This document shows, piece after piece, positions 47,901 to 59,646 of a stretch of DNA of 64,000 nucleotides. Origin of the DNA: Scedosporium boydii (Eukaryota > Ascomycota > Sordariomycetes > Microascales > Microascaceae); assembly GCA_002221725.1 (NCBI GenBank), contig NJFT01000123.1, positions 1 to 64,000 on the forward strand. The letters run 5' to 3'. The translations under genes and the position numbers were made by a program. Each line of letters opens with the position of its first letter. The first letter of the stretch is position 1. The notes beneath the pieces are model-generated. The model was given only the letters and a program-made list of their open reading frames with translations, did no database searches and was not told where the DNA came from.

Positions 47901-49283
47901 ATGCCTCCCCTTGCCCGAGATAACAACGGAGGGAGGAATCTCTCCCCAGAGAGCATTCTTGCCATGGCTCTAAGTGGCAGCACCCTCTTCTTCCTCGCAA
48001 TCGGGTTAGTCCTTATTGGACTTCGGGGTCATCGAGGAAGGAGGTCGTCGTTGCGACCACATCTTATTCGCAGACGGGTTTCGGATGATGCGAGAACCTC
48101 TTCTCCGTGGAGTATAACGCCGGCCAGATATCGGATTAGAAGGCGGAGTGGTGTGGGCGACGGCCATAGTGATGAAGACAGGGAGAGTCTCGTCGAAAAC
48201 GCTTCCCGTGGGACGCAGACCATACCGCAGATGCTGGAGGTCGATGACTTTCAGGATGGGGGCGTATTACGGTCGCCCATGATGGCGGGCGTAGCGGCAC
48301 TTACGCTCGACCCAAGGAAAACGCGCCCGAATACCCAAAGTCAGTACCAGCAAGCCCGGGGGCAACGGACCCCAACATCTCCACCACACCCATTTCCTGG
48401 TCTTCCAGCACATCTAAGCCGTCCGGGACGAGTACCACCGTGGCCACCGCATACGTATGTACCTAACCAGGCCGATTCCGATTTCGGACACGGCGGCGCC
48501 TCCTACTTTCTAAGGGTTCCTTCCCTGGCCCGAACCCGGCGTGACGTTACCGACGCGGAGCTCGATGAGATCCTGGAATCTACCGCCCAACGCCTAGCGA
48601 CTGGGACTTGTAGTGACAAGTCCCTAGATATTGTACGCCGACAAAAAACTCCGACCAAGTCCAGTGCGCGTCACGCCCTTCGGGCCAAGGATGCTACAAC
48701 AGGTGTCTCCGGACTCACCACCAGCAACCCCCAACTAAGCTCTTCTTCTCCTCTCCCAACGATATCGACATCTGTATCGCCTCCTGGGATCCAACTATTG
48801 CCGGAAAATAAACCTAGAGCAAGCACATCAACAGAAAGCGTGGTTTCTTTCCCGCTCACGCCCTGTAGCGAGGAAGGAGAGGAATATAGCACTCGAACAA
48901 GCCCTCAAACTACTCCCGCGAGATCGAACCTAGAAAAAGGTGTTTCTTTCGCAAAACCGATCCCTCCCTTATTACCACCAAGAATTAGATCTCATGTGTT
49001 GAGTTCGGCGGCCTTGGATCAACTCCGCAGTCGAAGAATATCGTGGCCACCAGGGTCAAGCGCATCAACGGACCGGAATGAGTCTCTTCAGTATTCGGCC
49101 AGCTCGCCGAAGCCTCTTTGGTCGCACTCGGTCGACTCTGCGCTGAGACAGGGTTTGAGGGAGAGATCACTTTCAGCACCCATGGCTTATATACCTTGTG
49201 GTGAGGATCTAGAATCTCGGCATGCTGACAGAGATCAAGGGGGGGTCAATCCGCTTCAAGACCGTGAATTTCGCTCTGGATAA
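47901..49283 (+). CDS. Membrane-anchored low-complexity protein, unknown function
   Basis: Uninterrupted 460-residue frame with a good ATG. A short polar N-terminus is followed by one hydrophobic helix at about 19-41 (ILAMALSGSTLFFLAIGLVL) and then a strongly basic stretch (RGHRGRR...HLIRRR), which predicts an N-terminal signal anchor with the large C-terminal part in the cytosol. The remainder is Ser/Pro/Arg-rich and probably disordered, with several possible phosphorylation patches (for example SVVSFPLTPCSEEGEE). I recognise no domain. Codon use and the length of the frame support a real gene. It converges with the pICln-like gene, 325 bp away. Confidence 0.68.
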   Translation: MPPLARDNNGGRNLSPESILAMALSGSTLFFLAIGLVLIGLRGHRGRRSSLRPHLIRRRVSDDARTSSPWSITPARYRIRRRSGVGDGHSDEDRESLVENASRGTQTIPQMLEVDDFQDGGVLRSPMMAGVAALTLDPRKTRPNTQSQYQQARGQRTPTSPPHPFPGLPAHLSRPGRVPPWPPHTYVPNQADSDFGHGGASYFLRVPSLARTRRDVTDAELDEILESTAQRLATGTCSDKSLDIVRRQKTPTKSSARHALRAKDATTGVSGLTTSNPQLSSSSPLPTISTSVSPPGIQLLPENKPRASTSTESVVSFPLTPCSEEGEEYSTRTSPQTTPARSNLEKGVSFAKPIPPLLPPRIRSHVLSSAALDQLRSRRISWPPGSSASTDRNESLQYSASSPKPLWSHSVDSALRQGLRERSLSAPMAYIPCGEDLESRHADRDQGGVNPLQDREFRSG

Positions 49284-49607
49284 CAAGGGCTACTACGGCG
49301 TGATAAGGCATTAAGAGAAGTAGTTGCGGGCCGATGGGGCATGCCCTATCCTGCTTGTACACATAATGAGTAAATTAGACAACGGAGTTCATCAGTTGCC
49401 TTACATTTAGTTTGAATGATGTTGTGTATTGTAATCGTCTCAGCATGTAATTCTGGGCAACTGCATTTCGTTAGTCGCCGTCTCTGTGTACCCAGCCTTC
49501 TTAAGTCAAGATAGTTGCAACTTACTTATCATGACGGTCGCAGCCCTACTAGCCTAGAGCCTCACATTCGCTAACTGCTGATTGTATTAGGTACTGTCGC
49601 GTATTCT

Positions 49608-50571
49608 TTACTCGACCCGTGGTCGTTTATTTTCCGAGTCTTCCTCGGCGCCCTGCCCATTCACATTATCGGCATCCGCCTCCTCCCGATTCCGAACTCT
49701 CCCAGCGCCGTCTCCCAATTCGCCACTAACCCCCTCGTCTCCAATCCAATTTCCCTGCTCGTCAAAGTACTCGTGGACATTCTCCGCCGTGATCCATCCC
49801 GAACTGCCAGGCATCGGAGGGGGAAGGCCGCCGTTGCTCGTACCCCTCATAACGCCAGTGAAGCCAGCAAGCGCCTCGAACTCGTGGCTGCTCTCGAATA
49901 CTATGCGGTCATCCTCATCTTCCTCTTCATCGCCTTCTTCTACCGCGTCGGGATGGAGGTTGGAGCAGGCGGAAATAGCCTCGAATAACCTTTTAGCTTC
50001 TCCCTGTGACGTCTGCTCGCCCGTGACTGGAGGGATGATGGTGAGCTCAAAGGTGTTGAAGTCGTCGTCACCCGTGCCTCCATCGCCAAGCTCCATCTGC
50101 AGCCATACGGCGTGAACTTGGTCTGAGTCGTTTCCGATCGCTTTGAGCGCGTGGATCGAAATGGTTGGGTAGGGAATCGTCACTCCTACTTGCGCTTCCT
50201 GGTTGAATAGCATAAAGTTCCTATTTGAAAGTTAGGAACATGTACCCATAGTCTCTAGGGGTTTACTTGGTATCCATGAGAGCTACTTACTCAGTGTTTA
50301 CCCAAATGTCGAGCTTCTGCTCCGTCAACTCCTCGCGGCCCGCTCCCAAGGCAGCCGCCTCGGGGCCAGAAGATGAGGTTGAGGATGAATCGGTTGGGAA
50401 GACAGGTAGAATGCCACATTGGTCCTTGGAGATCCAGGACTTTGCGCTCTTAGCATGGTAGTGAAGCACAGGCTTGCCGCCGAAAAAAGTCTCGGGGGTT
50501 TGAGCCTGGTATTCGGCGAGGGGAGTGAAGTCCTCCGCCAATGGCGGGGTTCGAATTGTTGTTGTGGGCAT
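49608..50571 (-). CDS. pICln/Lot5-like protein (regulator of volume decrease domain)
   Basis: Exons 50571-50291 and 50220-49608 (split codon GA|G) give 297 residues. The N-terminal half has a PH-like fold pattern seen in pICln: FFGGKPVLHYHAKSAKSWIS, LDIWVNTENFMLFNQ, then TIPYPTISIHALKAIG and AVWLQMELG, followed by an acidic tract (EEGDEEEDEDD) and a C-terminal WITAENVHEYFDEQGNW segment. pICln proteins are chaperones of Sm protein assembly with the PRMT5 methylosome in animals; yeast Lot5 has an unclear role. SmD3, a possible client, is encoded 16 kb away, which is only suggestive. The tail is acidic and Asn/Glu-rich, with a basic NKRPRVE end. Confidence 0.82.
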
Positions 50572-51086
50572 GGCTTTGTCGGGATTCTAGATGTAAAATG
50601 GCGAGGAATTATTGAGGAAATACCTGGGGATATGTAACAGTGAGGATTAACAATAGACCAGAGAGTTAGTATAAAAGATCAGGATCGACAGGATAACTAC
50701 TGTGTTGAAGCTTCGCTGTTGCCCCTCTACACCTTGGTGCAGCTTGCCGTGAGCTCTGAGAGCTGTTTTAGTGCTTATCGCTATCTTCACGTGCTACATG
50801 CAGAGAACCCCGCCGCCACCGCCGCCTCGAAATAGCCTGAGAACCTTAAACAATGGATTGATCTTGATTTGATGCGTTGAGAGTCGAACAGGACGTCATT
50901 CGGTTCCCGAGCCACTTATTTACACTATTTCGTACCGTTTCCGCCTTTTCAAACCACCGGCTGTTTCAACCATCAACATTTAACAACATTGATGGCAAAG
51001 AAACTTATTTTCCAGTTATTACGGACGGCATTAACACCATCTTTCTCCTCCACATTCTAATCGAGTTCACTGCGTGCAATACCACC
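50572..51086. promoter_or_regulatory. Divergent promoter region
   Basis: 515 bp between the start of the pICln-like gene (minus) and the small coiled-coil gene (plus). Contains GC-rich CCGCCGCCACCGCC sequence near 50811-50825. No specific site recognised. Confidence 0.4.
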
Positions 51087-51720
51087 ATGTACAACAGTCG
51101 TACGCTCACCCTTCCTTCAACAATATCCTTTCTTTCCCAGACCAAGAGAATACTAATCTTCTTGCCTTCTAGGCCCCCATCCTCTCCTCCAACAAGTCCC
51201 TCTAACAGTCTCCCCCTTCGTCGCCCTTCCAACAGCCCCAACCCTCCCATACAACTACCAACCAATGCCCTCCACCCTCCCCCCCTCAATCCTCAACCCC
51301 CCGCCGTCCTCTACCGCCGCCACCGTCGATGCCAACTCCTCCACAGCGGCCTCCCCCAGCCCATCCACCCCCAAACCGCGCTACGTTGTCTCCAACTCGG
51401 GCCACGCCGCCCACCCCCAGGACATCATCGCCTCCTGTCGCGAGATGCAGTCCCACCTTGACAAGATGCGGAACGACGCCGAGCGCGAGCTCGCGGAGCT
51501 GAAGGAGAAGATTCGCCAGATCGAACTCGCTGAGAAACGGAGGATCGCTCCTGGTTGGCTTGATAGCGATGTTAGGGTGTTAGAACCTGAGAGGAAACAT
51601 GTCGGTGAGGAGGATAAGGCATCGGGAGAGGGCGCTGCGGAACCGCCGGCGGGTGTAAGCGAGATGGCAACGGATGAGGGGGCTGAGTTGGATAGGGTGT
51701 TTGGGTCGTTAAAGATGTGA
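51087..51720 (+). CDS. Small coiled-coil protein conserved-looking in fungi, unknown function
   Basis: A 13-nt first coding exon (51087-51099, MYNS plus one base) splices to 51173-51720, giving 186 residues. The donor GTACGC and the acceptor TTCTAG fit, and the join keeps the frame through a Pro-rich N-terminus (PLTVSPFVALPTAPTLPYN). A shorter product from the Met at 51265 is possible. The core begins PRYVVSNSGHAAHPQDIIAS and continues into a Glu/Lys-rich helix (AERELAELKEKIRQIELAEK) ending in RRIAPGWLDSD, which looks conserved and coiled-coil forming. The C-terminus is acidic. Function unknown. Confidence 0.7.
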
Positions 51721-52696
51721 TGGAGAGCGGCAATGTGCGTTATTTTCTTTTTCTATTTTCTGGTTTAGACTCACTCCTCGGAGTTTGGTGGCTGCTTCTT
51801 GCGTGTTTAAGGCACATGGTGCCATGGAAATCGGGCGTTCTAGGGTCTAGGGTTCGGCGTTCTAGTCAAGGGATAACGTATCCCTTGAGTGCATGTTGTG
51901 TATATACGTTCTTAGTGACCTCGCACACCTACCTACCATGCATCTCCTTAATGGTCGCATGGCGCATCTTCATGGTTGATCTCGAAAATATCTCCCGAAG
52001 CGACTACTTAGATGAAGTTTACGTTTGAAAGGACAAAAGGAGGAACCTGACAAAAATGGACGCGTAGACGCAAGAAAACAGTATTGCCGGTATGATATTT
52101 TACTCCTTCAGCCCAACCGTCGCCCGGAACTAAACACCGTCCAGATTCAAATAATAAACACGATTCCGCTGATATCACTGTTTGTGCCAAGGTATATCCT
52201 CCTGGAAACATGACTTCCTTTCCTTCCCATCCGTCCAATTTTTTTTTTCACACTTTCTTTTTCACATTTTAATTCGATCCGTTCGTGGCAGTGCCAAGTG
52301 TTGGGATTCTCGAGAAGTTGTAAAGATATCCCGTCTTTTCTCTTTCAAAACGCCCCCCAAAAATAGACCGTATACAACCAAGTAAAAGTTCCTTGCCATC
52401 GAAGAAAGCGAGGCCGGGTAAAGGAGGAAAAAAAGGAAAAGGAAAAGACAAAATTAAAGACAAAAACAAGGAAATGTAAGAGAGTGACAAAATCGGTCGA
52501 AAAGTGAGGCATTCGAGGTACAAAAGGAAAAAAGGATCAGTTCAAGGTAGGTTGAGTTGGGGCCGGCAGGGGGGATCCTGGAACAGCTCACGGAACTTAG
52601 ATAGTGGTGATAGAGTGAGCAAATTGTGAGTAATGTAATGTTATGGGGTCATCGGGTCAAAATTCGTCAAATTGCGGTGAAGGGAAGGGGAAAATG
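51721..52696. other. Convergent intergenic region, 3' UTRs
   Basis: About 1 kb between the 3' ends of the coiled-coil gene (plus) and the Opi1-like gene (minus). Contains CTAGGGTCTAGGGTTCGG at 51841-51858 (telomere-like in part) and A/G-rich simple sequence near 52420-52490. No gene seen. Confidence 0.5.
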
Positions 52697-54687
52697 TCAA
52701 GACATGTTGACGTCGCCGTCTGGGGCCGGGGGAGGACCTCGTGGTGGGGCCTCGGTCTTCATCTGGATTTGGGGATCAGAGCCTTCCCTACCCTCCCTTC
52801 TTCTCTTCTTCCCCAATCGTTCGCACCATTCCTCAGCGCTGACGATGGTACCATCCAGAACATCGCTAATCTGGGCCATCATGTCGAGACCCTCCTTGGC
52901 CAGGACGAGGACCCGCTGTGCGCCTTCCTTAACATTCTTCTCGCGAGGCTTGCCGCCATCTTCGCCATCTGCCGACTGCTGTCCCTGCCCGTTTCGTTGC
53001 TGCTGCTGTTGTTGGTGCTGCTGAGAGTCCATGGCCATGGCCAGCTGCCACTTCCGCGGCAAGCTGGTCAGATGACGTCGGACAAGTACCCTGGCATTCT
53101 CTGGCAGAGCTCCTCCCGTATATTTGGAAATGGTCTCAACAACGTCTCGAAGCGTCTTCAGGACATCATCCCTAAGCGAGGCTATTCGGGCGGCTAGCTG
53201 TCTACGGTTGGCCTGGGCATCCGTCACAGCTGTCTTCTCCGAGCCATTCCTAGATGCAGAATCACTCTCGGTTTGCTCCACCTGCTCGTACTGCTCCAAG
53301 GCAGCTTTCAACGAGCTGATAACCTTGGCAATATGATCATTGGCCCACCGCAGCCAGGTCAGACAATACTTCAAGCTGCGCAAGCTTTCTTCCCTCATTG
53401 CTATACTCAGTCCGGATGTAGACATAATCAACCGCGATTGCCATGGCGCATTTGCCGAATCGCGCTTGGTCCCGGCGTCTTCAGCGGTCTCAGTGTACGC
53501 GGGTGACTTCTCGTAACTCTCGTAGGCTGGGAGCGTGTCGATCGTGCTCGCTTGCGACAATCGACGATCAGCTTTGAAGCCGTAGGCCTCCAATGCTTTC
53601 TCGTTCTTTTCATCAGAGCCGAGGGGTAGATTCCTGCCCGTGTGTTCTGCTACTTTCCGTCGCTTGTGGGAGACATTAGCTCCCGACTCGACGTCAGGTC
53701 TTTGAGACTTCTTGCGGCCAAGGAACCATCGCACGGAACCCTCCACACCCGTAACGCGGCCGACCGAGCCCACGGTATTTGCGATCGGGGTCAGGTAGCC
53801 CTCGACGTACTCCGCGCCAGATTTGAAACGCGGCGAGTAGTTCTTCGAGCTATTATAAGCCGATGCAGCACCGCCGATGGTTGTCGCAAGCAAAGGGTGG
53901 GATGTAGTAAGAAGTGATAACAAGGGCTCGGGTTGGGCGTTGTGTTGCTGCGCACGAGCCTGCGAGGATGTCGAGCTGTGGGATGGAGACTGCATAGGTA
54001 GAGACGCGTGCGAGTTCGGAGGAGAAGATAAGAAATCTAAGCGGCTACGGTCAGCATCCACCCTCACGTTCGCGTAGATGAGGGGCTGCTAGTGGCTAGA
54101 GACCCCCTAAAACTAGTCGTCACTAAAATCCATCTTCACGTACCTGCGCGCAAATCGCCCAGAGCCTCAGCGGCTAGACGGACGTCGGGGTCATCTAGGC
54201 TCACACTACTCGCCCTGCCATCACGGAAATAGTCTGGGGAAGCTGCGCTAACTACACTGTTGCTGCTTCCGTCGATATCCATCCGGGCAGGGGAGTCGGC
54301 GAGTCGTGAATAATGGTTGGAGAGGGGGCTTAACGCCGACCATGGCTGAGGGCCCACAGAGGTTTGTCGGTTAGTCGAACAGTCTGTTACCTGTGATGAA
54401 GCGCGGCGATATTCTCCGGTTACGCTCGATAGCGAGGGCAACGTGTTGCCGCCATCCTGCCGGTTGGCGGAGAAGGGCGACTGGATCGGCGGAAGCTCGG
54501 TGGTAGGCACATCCGGAAACTTGAGCAACGCAGGATCGTGGGATTGAAGGGGCCCCTGCTGGGAACTATGATAGCCAGTATTATGAGTGTGGGCGTGGGA
54601 GTTGATGGGATTTGTCCATGGTTCTGGTGAGTCGGCGGAGTGGCTCCGGGGCTCGAGAGTTCGAGGGAGCATGTGATTCTGCTCCAT
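52697..54687 (-). CDS. Opi1-domain transcription regulator (CCG-8 type)
   Basis: Exons 54687-54144 and 54036-52697 give 627 residues. The start is the ATG at 54687; the in-frame codon at 54693 is TTG. The first 190 residues are Ser/Pro/Gln-rich. The Opi1 region follows: LLSLLTTSHPLLATTIGGAA, YSPRFKSGAEYVEGYLTPIA, GSVGRVTGVEGSVRWFLGRK, then a basic HKRRKV stretch that may be a nuclear signal. The second block is SLKYCLTWLRWANDHIAKVI with a heptad helix (ISSLKAALEQYEQVEQ), and further on ISKYTGGALPENARVLVRRH and VLVLAKEGLDMMAQI. A Gln run (QQHQQQQQQ) is present. Yeast Opi1 represses inositol and phospholipid genes from an ER-bound state; the Neurospora homologue CCG-8 is a clock-controlled regulator. 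Role here is by homology. Confidence 0.9.
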
Positions 54688-55052
54688 TCGCAACGATTGA
54701 GAGTCGAAGATTTGGTGAAAGTCTCGGGGGTTGGATTACGGTGACGTTAATCTGAAATTCAAGATCGGACCGCCCGCCAAGGGCTCAAATGGTGATAACT
54801 TCGAAATTTCCGGCGACAATAGGAAAGAAGGAACCGATGACTTTTTCGCAGGGGAGGAGTCGAAATCACGAAGCCGAAAATTGGGAGACGTCAAAGGCTA
54901 CAAGTAGAGGGGGGTTATGCTAGGTCTATAGCAGACGCAGGGGCAGGCGGGCGGTCAAATGGTATGATGACGGGGTGGAAGCGGCGACGGGCACATGGTA
55001 AAATGGTAAACCTCAAGCAACCTCAAGCATGTGCATGGGGCGATGGGACTTC

Positions 55053-55088
55053 GGGACATTGACATTGGGACATGGACATGGACATGGA
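55053..55088. repeat. Degenerate GGACAT hexamer repeat
   Basis: Five or six copies of GGACAT/TGACAT in tandem. A simple-sequence tract in non-coding DNA. Confidence 0.7.
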
Positions 55089-55189
55089 GGGAGGACAAGA
55101 CTAGGAACGAGAATAGAGCTTTTAGGCGATGTGAGGGGTGTGTGGGGGACCAATTTTGCTTCTTTCTCATTAAGTAGTGTACACAACAC

Positions 55190-56182
55190 TACGAAGTACA
55201 TCGCAGTGTATTGATCAATGCGACCTTGTCGTGTACTTCGTACTTCCGACGAGTCTTGGTACTTGCATCAATTGGTATTACTTCGTATCCACTCCTTCAA
55301 CATCAAATCAATCCACTGCCCCGAGCATCAATTATCAATCGTCAATATTGATGGATCGATTTGATCCTTCATCCTTGGACCAACTAATATCTTAGTCCCG
55401 TCCACATGCACTATTCGACACGCTACATCTTGCAATTGTGCTAGGCCAGAGCCCGACTTTTCTTACGGTTTTTAGCGGGCAGAGCCGGCGTATTGTGGGG
55501 TTTGGGTAGCCAAAGTCACAGTAGAACACAACAGAAGCTGATCCTTTCAGGTTCCCCCATGAGTCTCACGGGTCAACAGGTACACTTCTCAGCCTCGAGA
55601 GACCAAGTTTGCTTTGGAAGTGGGATGAGGCTTCTGTTTTCCTCTCCAGTTGGCACTTGCCACGCGATCTTCGGGCCGGGTTCTTCTCTGTGTTTGTCGC
55701 TTCGCCTTATCTTCTCCATCGCTTGACACTGAGACCTTTGATTGCTGTCCGGGAATTGGCATATGCAACAGGATAGTGCAGAAGTCGTCTCTTTCTCGTG
55801 ACTAATAGCCGGTCTAGTTTTCTTCTGGTCCGAGGCACCCAAACAAACTCGACTCATGAGAAGCTCTCAAAGGAGCAGGAGAACAACATCCTGTGGTGAG
55901 GTGGGTAGTAGGTGGCCAATTGCTAGATCCGATCCCTCGAGTTGTGGTTGAAAGAGTGTTACCGTCTTCGGCCCCCGAAGTACACTACTTTGATGAACTG
56001 GATCGAGGTCACCGACGCCGGACGGCAAATGACCAGTCAGCCATAATATGGAGAGCCTGGTCACTCTTGCAACTCATCACGGGGCGTCACATTGGAGACA
56101 GTGCCACTTCTTGAAGTAATAATACGAAGTCGCCGTTTAATAGCGAGCTGCTTTCCGAAGAGGCTGCACCAACTACGAAGTA
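55190..56182. repeat. Second cluster of TACTTCGTA/TACGAAGTA 9-mers
   Basis: Exact copies start at 55190, 55234, 55279 and 56174, three of them within 100 bp in alternating orientation. TACTCCGTA at 56532 is a related form. No longer flanking repeat is shared by eye. Confidence 0.6.
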
Positions 56183-57949
56183 GGAAAGTCGGGACGAGGC
56201 GAGGAAAGGGCTTCCACCTCGGGTCACTTTTGTTTTCCTGATGTCCGCGAAAAGTAGCTGGAAATGGAATTCAGATGGAAGCCGACTTCGAACCTCTTAA
56301 TGTTGTTGGACGTGGTCATGCGTCATGGTAGATCCAATTCTAATGCCGCTTGCGTCATGTTTTGAGCAACATCCTACAGCATGAGAGGCTACATTACCCA
56401 AATCCGAATATTGTTGGAAAGCTTACCTTACCTCCAACACCCCTTTTTACGAGGTCTAATGGCAGCAAAACTTAATAGAAAAGCGTAGCGTCAATAAGAC
56501 TAGTGTGCGTCGTTGAGCGTGGCATGGCAAGTACTCCGTAGAGCGTGGGCAGCGTGGCACGGATGCTCGTGCACTTTCATACCCGACCTGACCAGCCGTA
56601 CGTACGGAGACCGAACAAACAGAGTCTGTTCACGTGTCAGAGCCGGGGTTTAGATCCGTTGCCCCATGTTTGCTTTCCTCCAGACAGGGTTATCAGGGTC
56701 CCGCCTTGCATGTGATGAAGCGAGCTTAAGTTGCCCCGGACTTTCTGTTAGTAGTTTTGCAGAACATTGGCTTTTAACCTTAACAGGAGAGACAAGGACC
56801 TTTGACACATGCCAACTCTGCTGGGCCGCCAAGCCGCCTAGTCGGCATTCGGCTCTTCTCTGCCGTCCGAGCATCAGCTCCTGAACAATCTGAAGGATTT
56901 TTCTTGTCATCAGTCTGTTGCACCTTCCCCAGTTTACCAGCGCAGGGGAAGTTCCTTCATAACAATTGGAAAAATGATGCGCGGGCAGTAGCCAGCTTGA
57001 CAGGCATGGTGCCTCTGTACAAGTTCTCCTGTCCCAGATAATAGGGCTCAGAACCTGAAGAAGCCCCCGAGGCCTGGGAACAACTATTACCCGGCATCAA
57101 ATACCTTGAATTAATCCATTTGTCGGGTGCCTTGACACGGTTGTCGGCATCGATTACTTTCGAAGTCGGGAGGCGCAAAAAGCGGTGCCGACCATAAAAA
57201 ACTCGACATTCTCTTCCACTCAGGCACACAGAGACATTGCGATACTGGCATTTAATTGTCTAATCGATAAACGCAATGTGTTTGCACACACATACAGAAC
57301 CTTCGCGGGGGAATACATGTGTGGCTCCTCTGACGCCGTCCAGGCAACAAGAAATGCCCGGCCGGCTCTTAAATGAACCATAACTCCTTCTCCGCGTCAC
57401 GAAATCGCAGTTTACATCGATGGCACACGGTCAGGACCTTCAGCAGAATGCTGTGCCTTGTTGTGTGGTACGCAATGCGCTGCACTGTCTAATGGACGCG
57501 TTGGTTGAGAAGTTTCAAAAGAATTTTTTTTCTGCTGCGAATTTTCGAATTTCAATGCTCTGTTGGGCAAGGTTTTCTCACGTGATAGCACCTGATTAGG
57601 TAATTTTGCGATTTGGTTTGCACGCTGCAACGCACTTATCCTTCCTCCATGAGACCTGATGAACGGGTTCCAAAAGATCCAAGAGGTCGAATATTATTGT
57701 GCTTCGAAATACGACGAGGGTCTCGTGTGATCAAGGTCCTTCAAGGGAACGATTTTGTCTGGTATTTTTTGAGGGCAGATCTCATTTTCATGGCAGCGAT
57801 TGTGACGGAGTGACCGCGAGCAGAATTTGACCCTCACAGTTGTATAAGTCACACAGACCCGAATACTCATCCTTCACGGCCTCGAGTTTTCAATATCGGC
57901 ACCATTTTTTTTTTAGTGAAGCGGGTACTCGGAGAACATATTCGTCAAT

Positions 57950-59618
57950 ATGGATTGCCAGGACTTCGGGTCAGCGAGCGAGCATTTTCTCTCTTGGTTC
58001 AAGGCCATCCCGGGGTCGACTTTTCACGATGATCTCAGCATGGCTGATCTTAGGAGTCGTAATGCAGGCCGAGGATTGGGTGAGTTTAGCAACTACTTGT
58101 GCTCATCGCTTTACATATGTAGAAGATGGGCTCGGTAATTCACTATTCCGTTACTCATAATTTCCATAGTTGCAAAGGTAGACATTCCAGCCAACACCAT
58201 TCTCTTCACAATACCACGATCGGCCGTCATAACGACTTCAACGTCTTCTCTGGCTGAGAAACTACCACATCTTCTGACCAAGGATGGAGCGGTTTTACCT
58301 GATGACTCCGGCGACGGATCTGGGTCCTCAGATCCGGATCCATGGATCGGCCTAATCTTGGTTCTCATCTACGAATACCTACAGGGAGAGCACTCACCCT
58401 GGAAGCCCTACTTTGATGTCTTTCCGGAGAAGTTTGACACTCCCATGTTTTGGACAGAAGAGGAACTAGATCAGTTACAGTCCAGCTCATTACGATCTAA
58501 GATCGGCAAAGAGAAGGCCGACTCTATGTTTATCACGAAAGTCATCCCGTGCGTCAACATCCACGCTAGTGTCTTTTATCCGGAGGGTCGTACCACGTTA
58601 AGTGAAGCGGAACTACTGGCTCTCTCGCATCGGATGGCCAGTATCATCATGGCTTATGCCTTCGACCTTGACAAAGATGATGATGAGGGACAGCCAGAGG
58701 GAGACTCCGACGATGAATGGGTCGAGGACAAGGAGACGTCTATGCTCGGAATGGTCCCCATGGCAGATATTCTCAACTCGGACGCTGAATTCAACGTCTG
58801 TTCTTCTCCTACAATTCCCCAACTTGAGTCCTCATCAAATACATCGATAGCTAACTCTCGTGGTAGGCACATGTTGACCACGACGATAACGTTGTGACGG
58901 TCACTTCGTTACGGACCATCCGAGAAGGAGAAGAGATCCTCAACTACTATGGACCTCTGGCGAACTCAGATCTTCTCCGGCGTTATGGCTATGTCAGCAA
59001 TCTCCATAGCCGATATGATGTCGTGGAGATCCCCCGCTCCATGGTTGCTGCTCATGTCCAAATGGCGCTTGGGGTATCTGAGGCCTTCAAGGAGAAAGCG
59101 GTAAGCCTTCCGATACTATGGCGCAATCCACCTAAATACTGATGTGGAGTGACATCTCTTTGCAGATGTCCTTCCTTGGCGATGACGTAGAAGAGTCCAT
59201 TGTCCTGGAGCGAGATTCTGGTGAACCAAACTCAGATGGGACTCTAATAGCCCCAATTCGGACAGATAGGTTACTCTCGGAACTAGAAGAAGCAACGACA
59301 ACTATCCTCAAATCTTTCCGGAAAGTATCGGCCTCTGTTGTTCCCGATAAGCGCAAGAGGGAAGAAACCTGCAGAGGAGTCCTACCCTTGATTCTCTCAA
59401 CGAGGCTAGCAGAGTACCAAACCTCAGTTGCCGATGACGAGTTAATACTCGCCGATCCTCAGACCGCCGGACGATTGCGTATGGCGGTCGAGGTGCGGGC
59501 TGGAGAAAAGAGACTTCTGCATGAGGCTCTCGCCTTGGCGGCGGCTTCTGCGTCGTCAGATGCTGACGCGAATCAAAACGGGAGCGACAGGCCAAATAAG
59601 AAGACAAAGGTTCTTTAA
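57950..59618 (+). CDS. SET-domain protein lysine methyltransferase, Rkm4/SETD6-like
   Basis: Four exons, 57950-58079, 58170-58795, 58867-59100 and 59166-59618, give 480 residues. The SET core is split around an insertion: the first part is GRGLGVAKVDIPANTILFTI near residues 40-60, the catalytic part holds MVPMADILNSDAEFNAHV and REGEEILNYYGPLANSDLLRRYGYV, which provides the terminal Tyr and cofactor residues. The last 150 residues are the Rubis-like substrate-binding helical domain (ETCRGVLPLILSTRLAEYQT). This is the architecture of yeast Rkm proteins, which methylate ribosomal proteins, and animal SETD6; the MADILN spelling favours Rkm4/SETD6. The acidic DKDDDEGQPEGDSDDEW insert is variable. 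The ATG at 57950 and intron phases 1, 0 and 0 fit. The substrate is inferred. Confidence 0.9.
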
Positions 59619-59626
59619 CTCTTTTT

Positions 59627-59646
59627 CTCTCTCTCTCTCTCTCTCT
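59627..59646. repeat. (CT)n microsatellite
   Basis: A run of CT dinucleotides just after the stop codon of the SET gene, in its 3' UTR. Confidence 0.9.

Larger units (their letters stand above)
54688..57949. other. 3.3 kb gene-poor divergent region
   Basis: The interval between the Opi1-like gene (minus) and the SET gene (plus) has no supported gene. It contains four exact TACTTCGTA-type 9-mers (55190, 55234, 55279, 56174) plus TACTCCGTA at 56532, and a short GACATG-type hexamer repeat (55053-55088). Open frames of up to about 94 codons have no domain. Confidence 0.5.
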
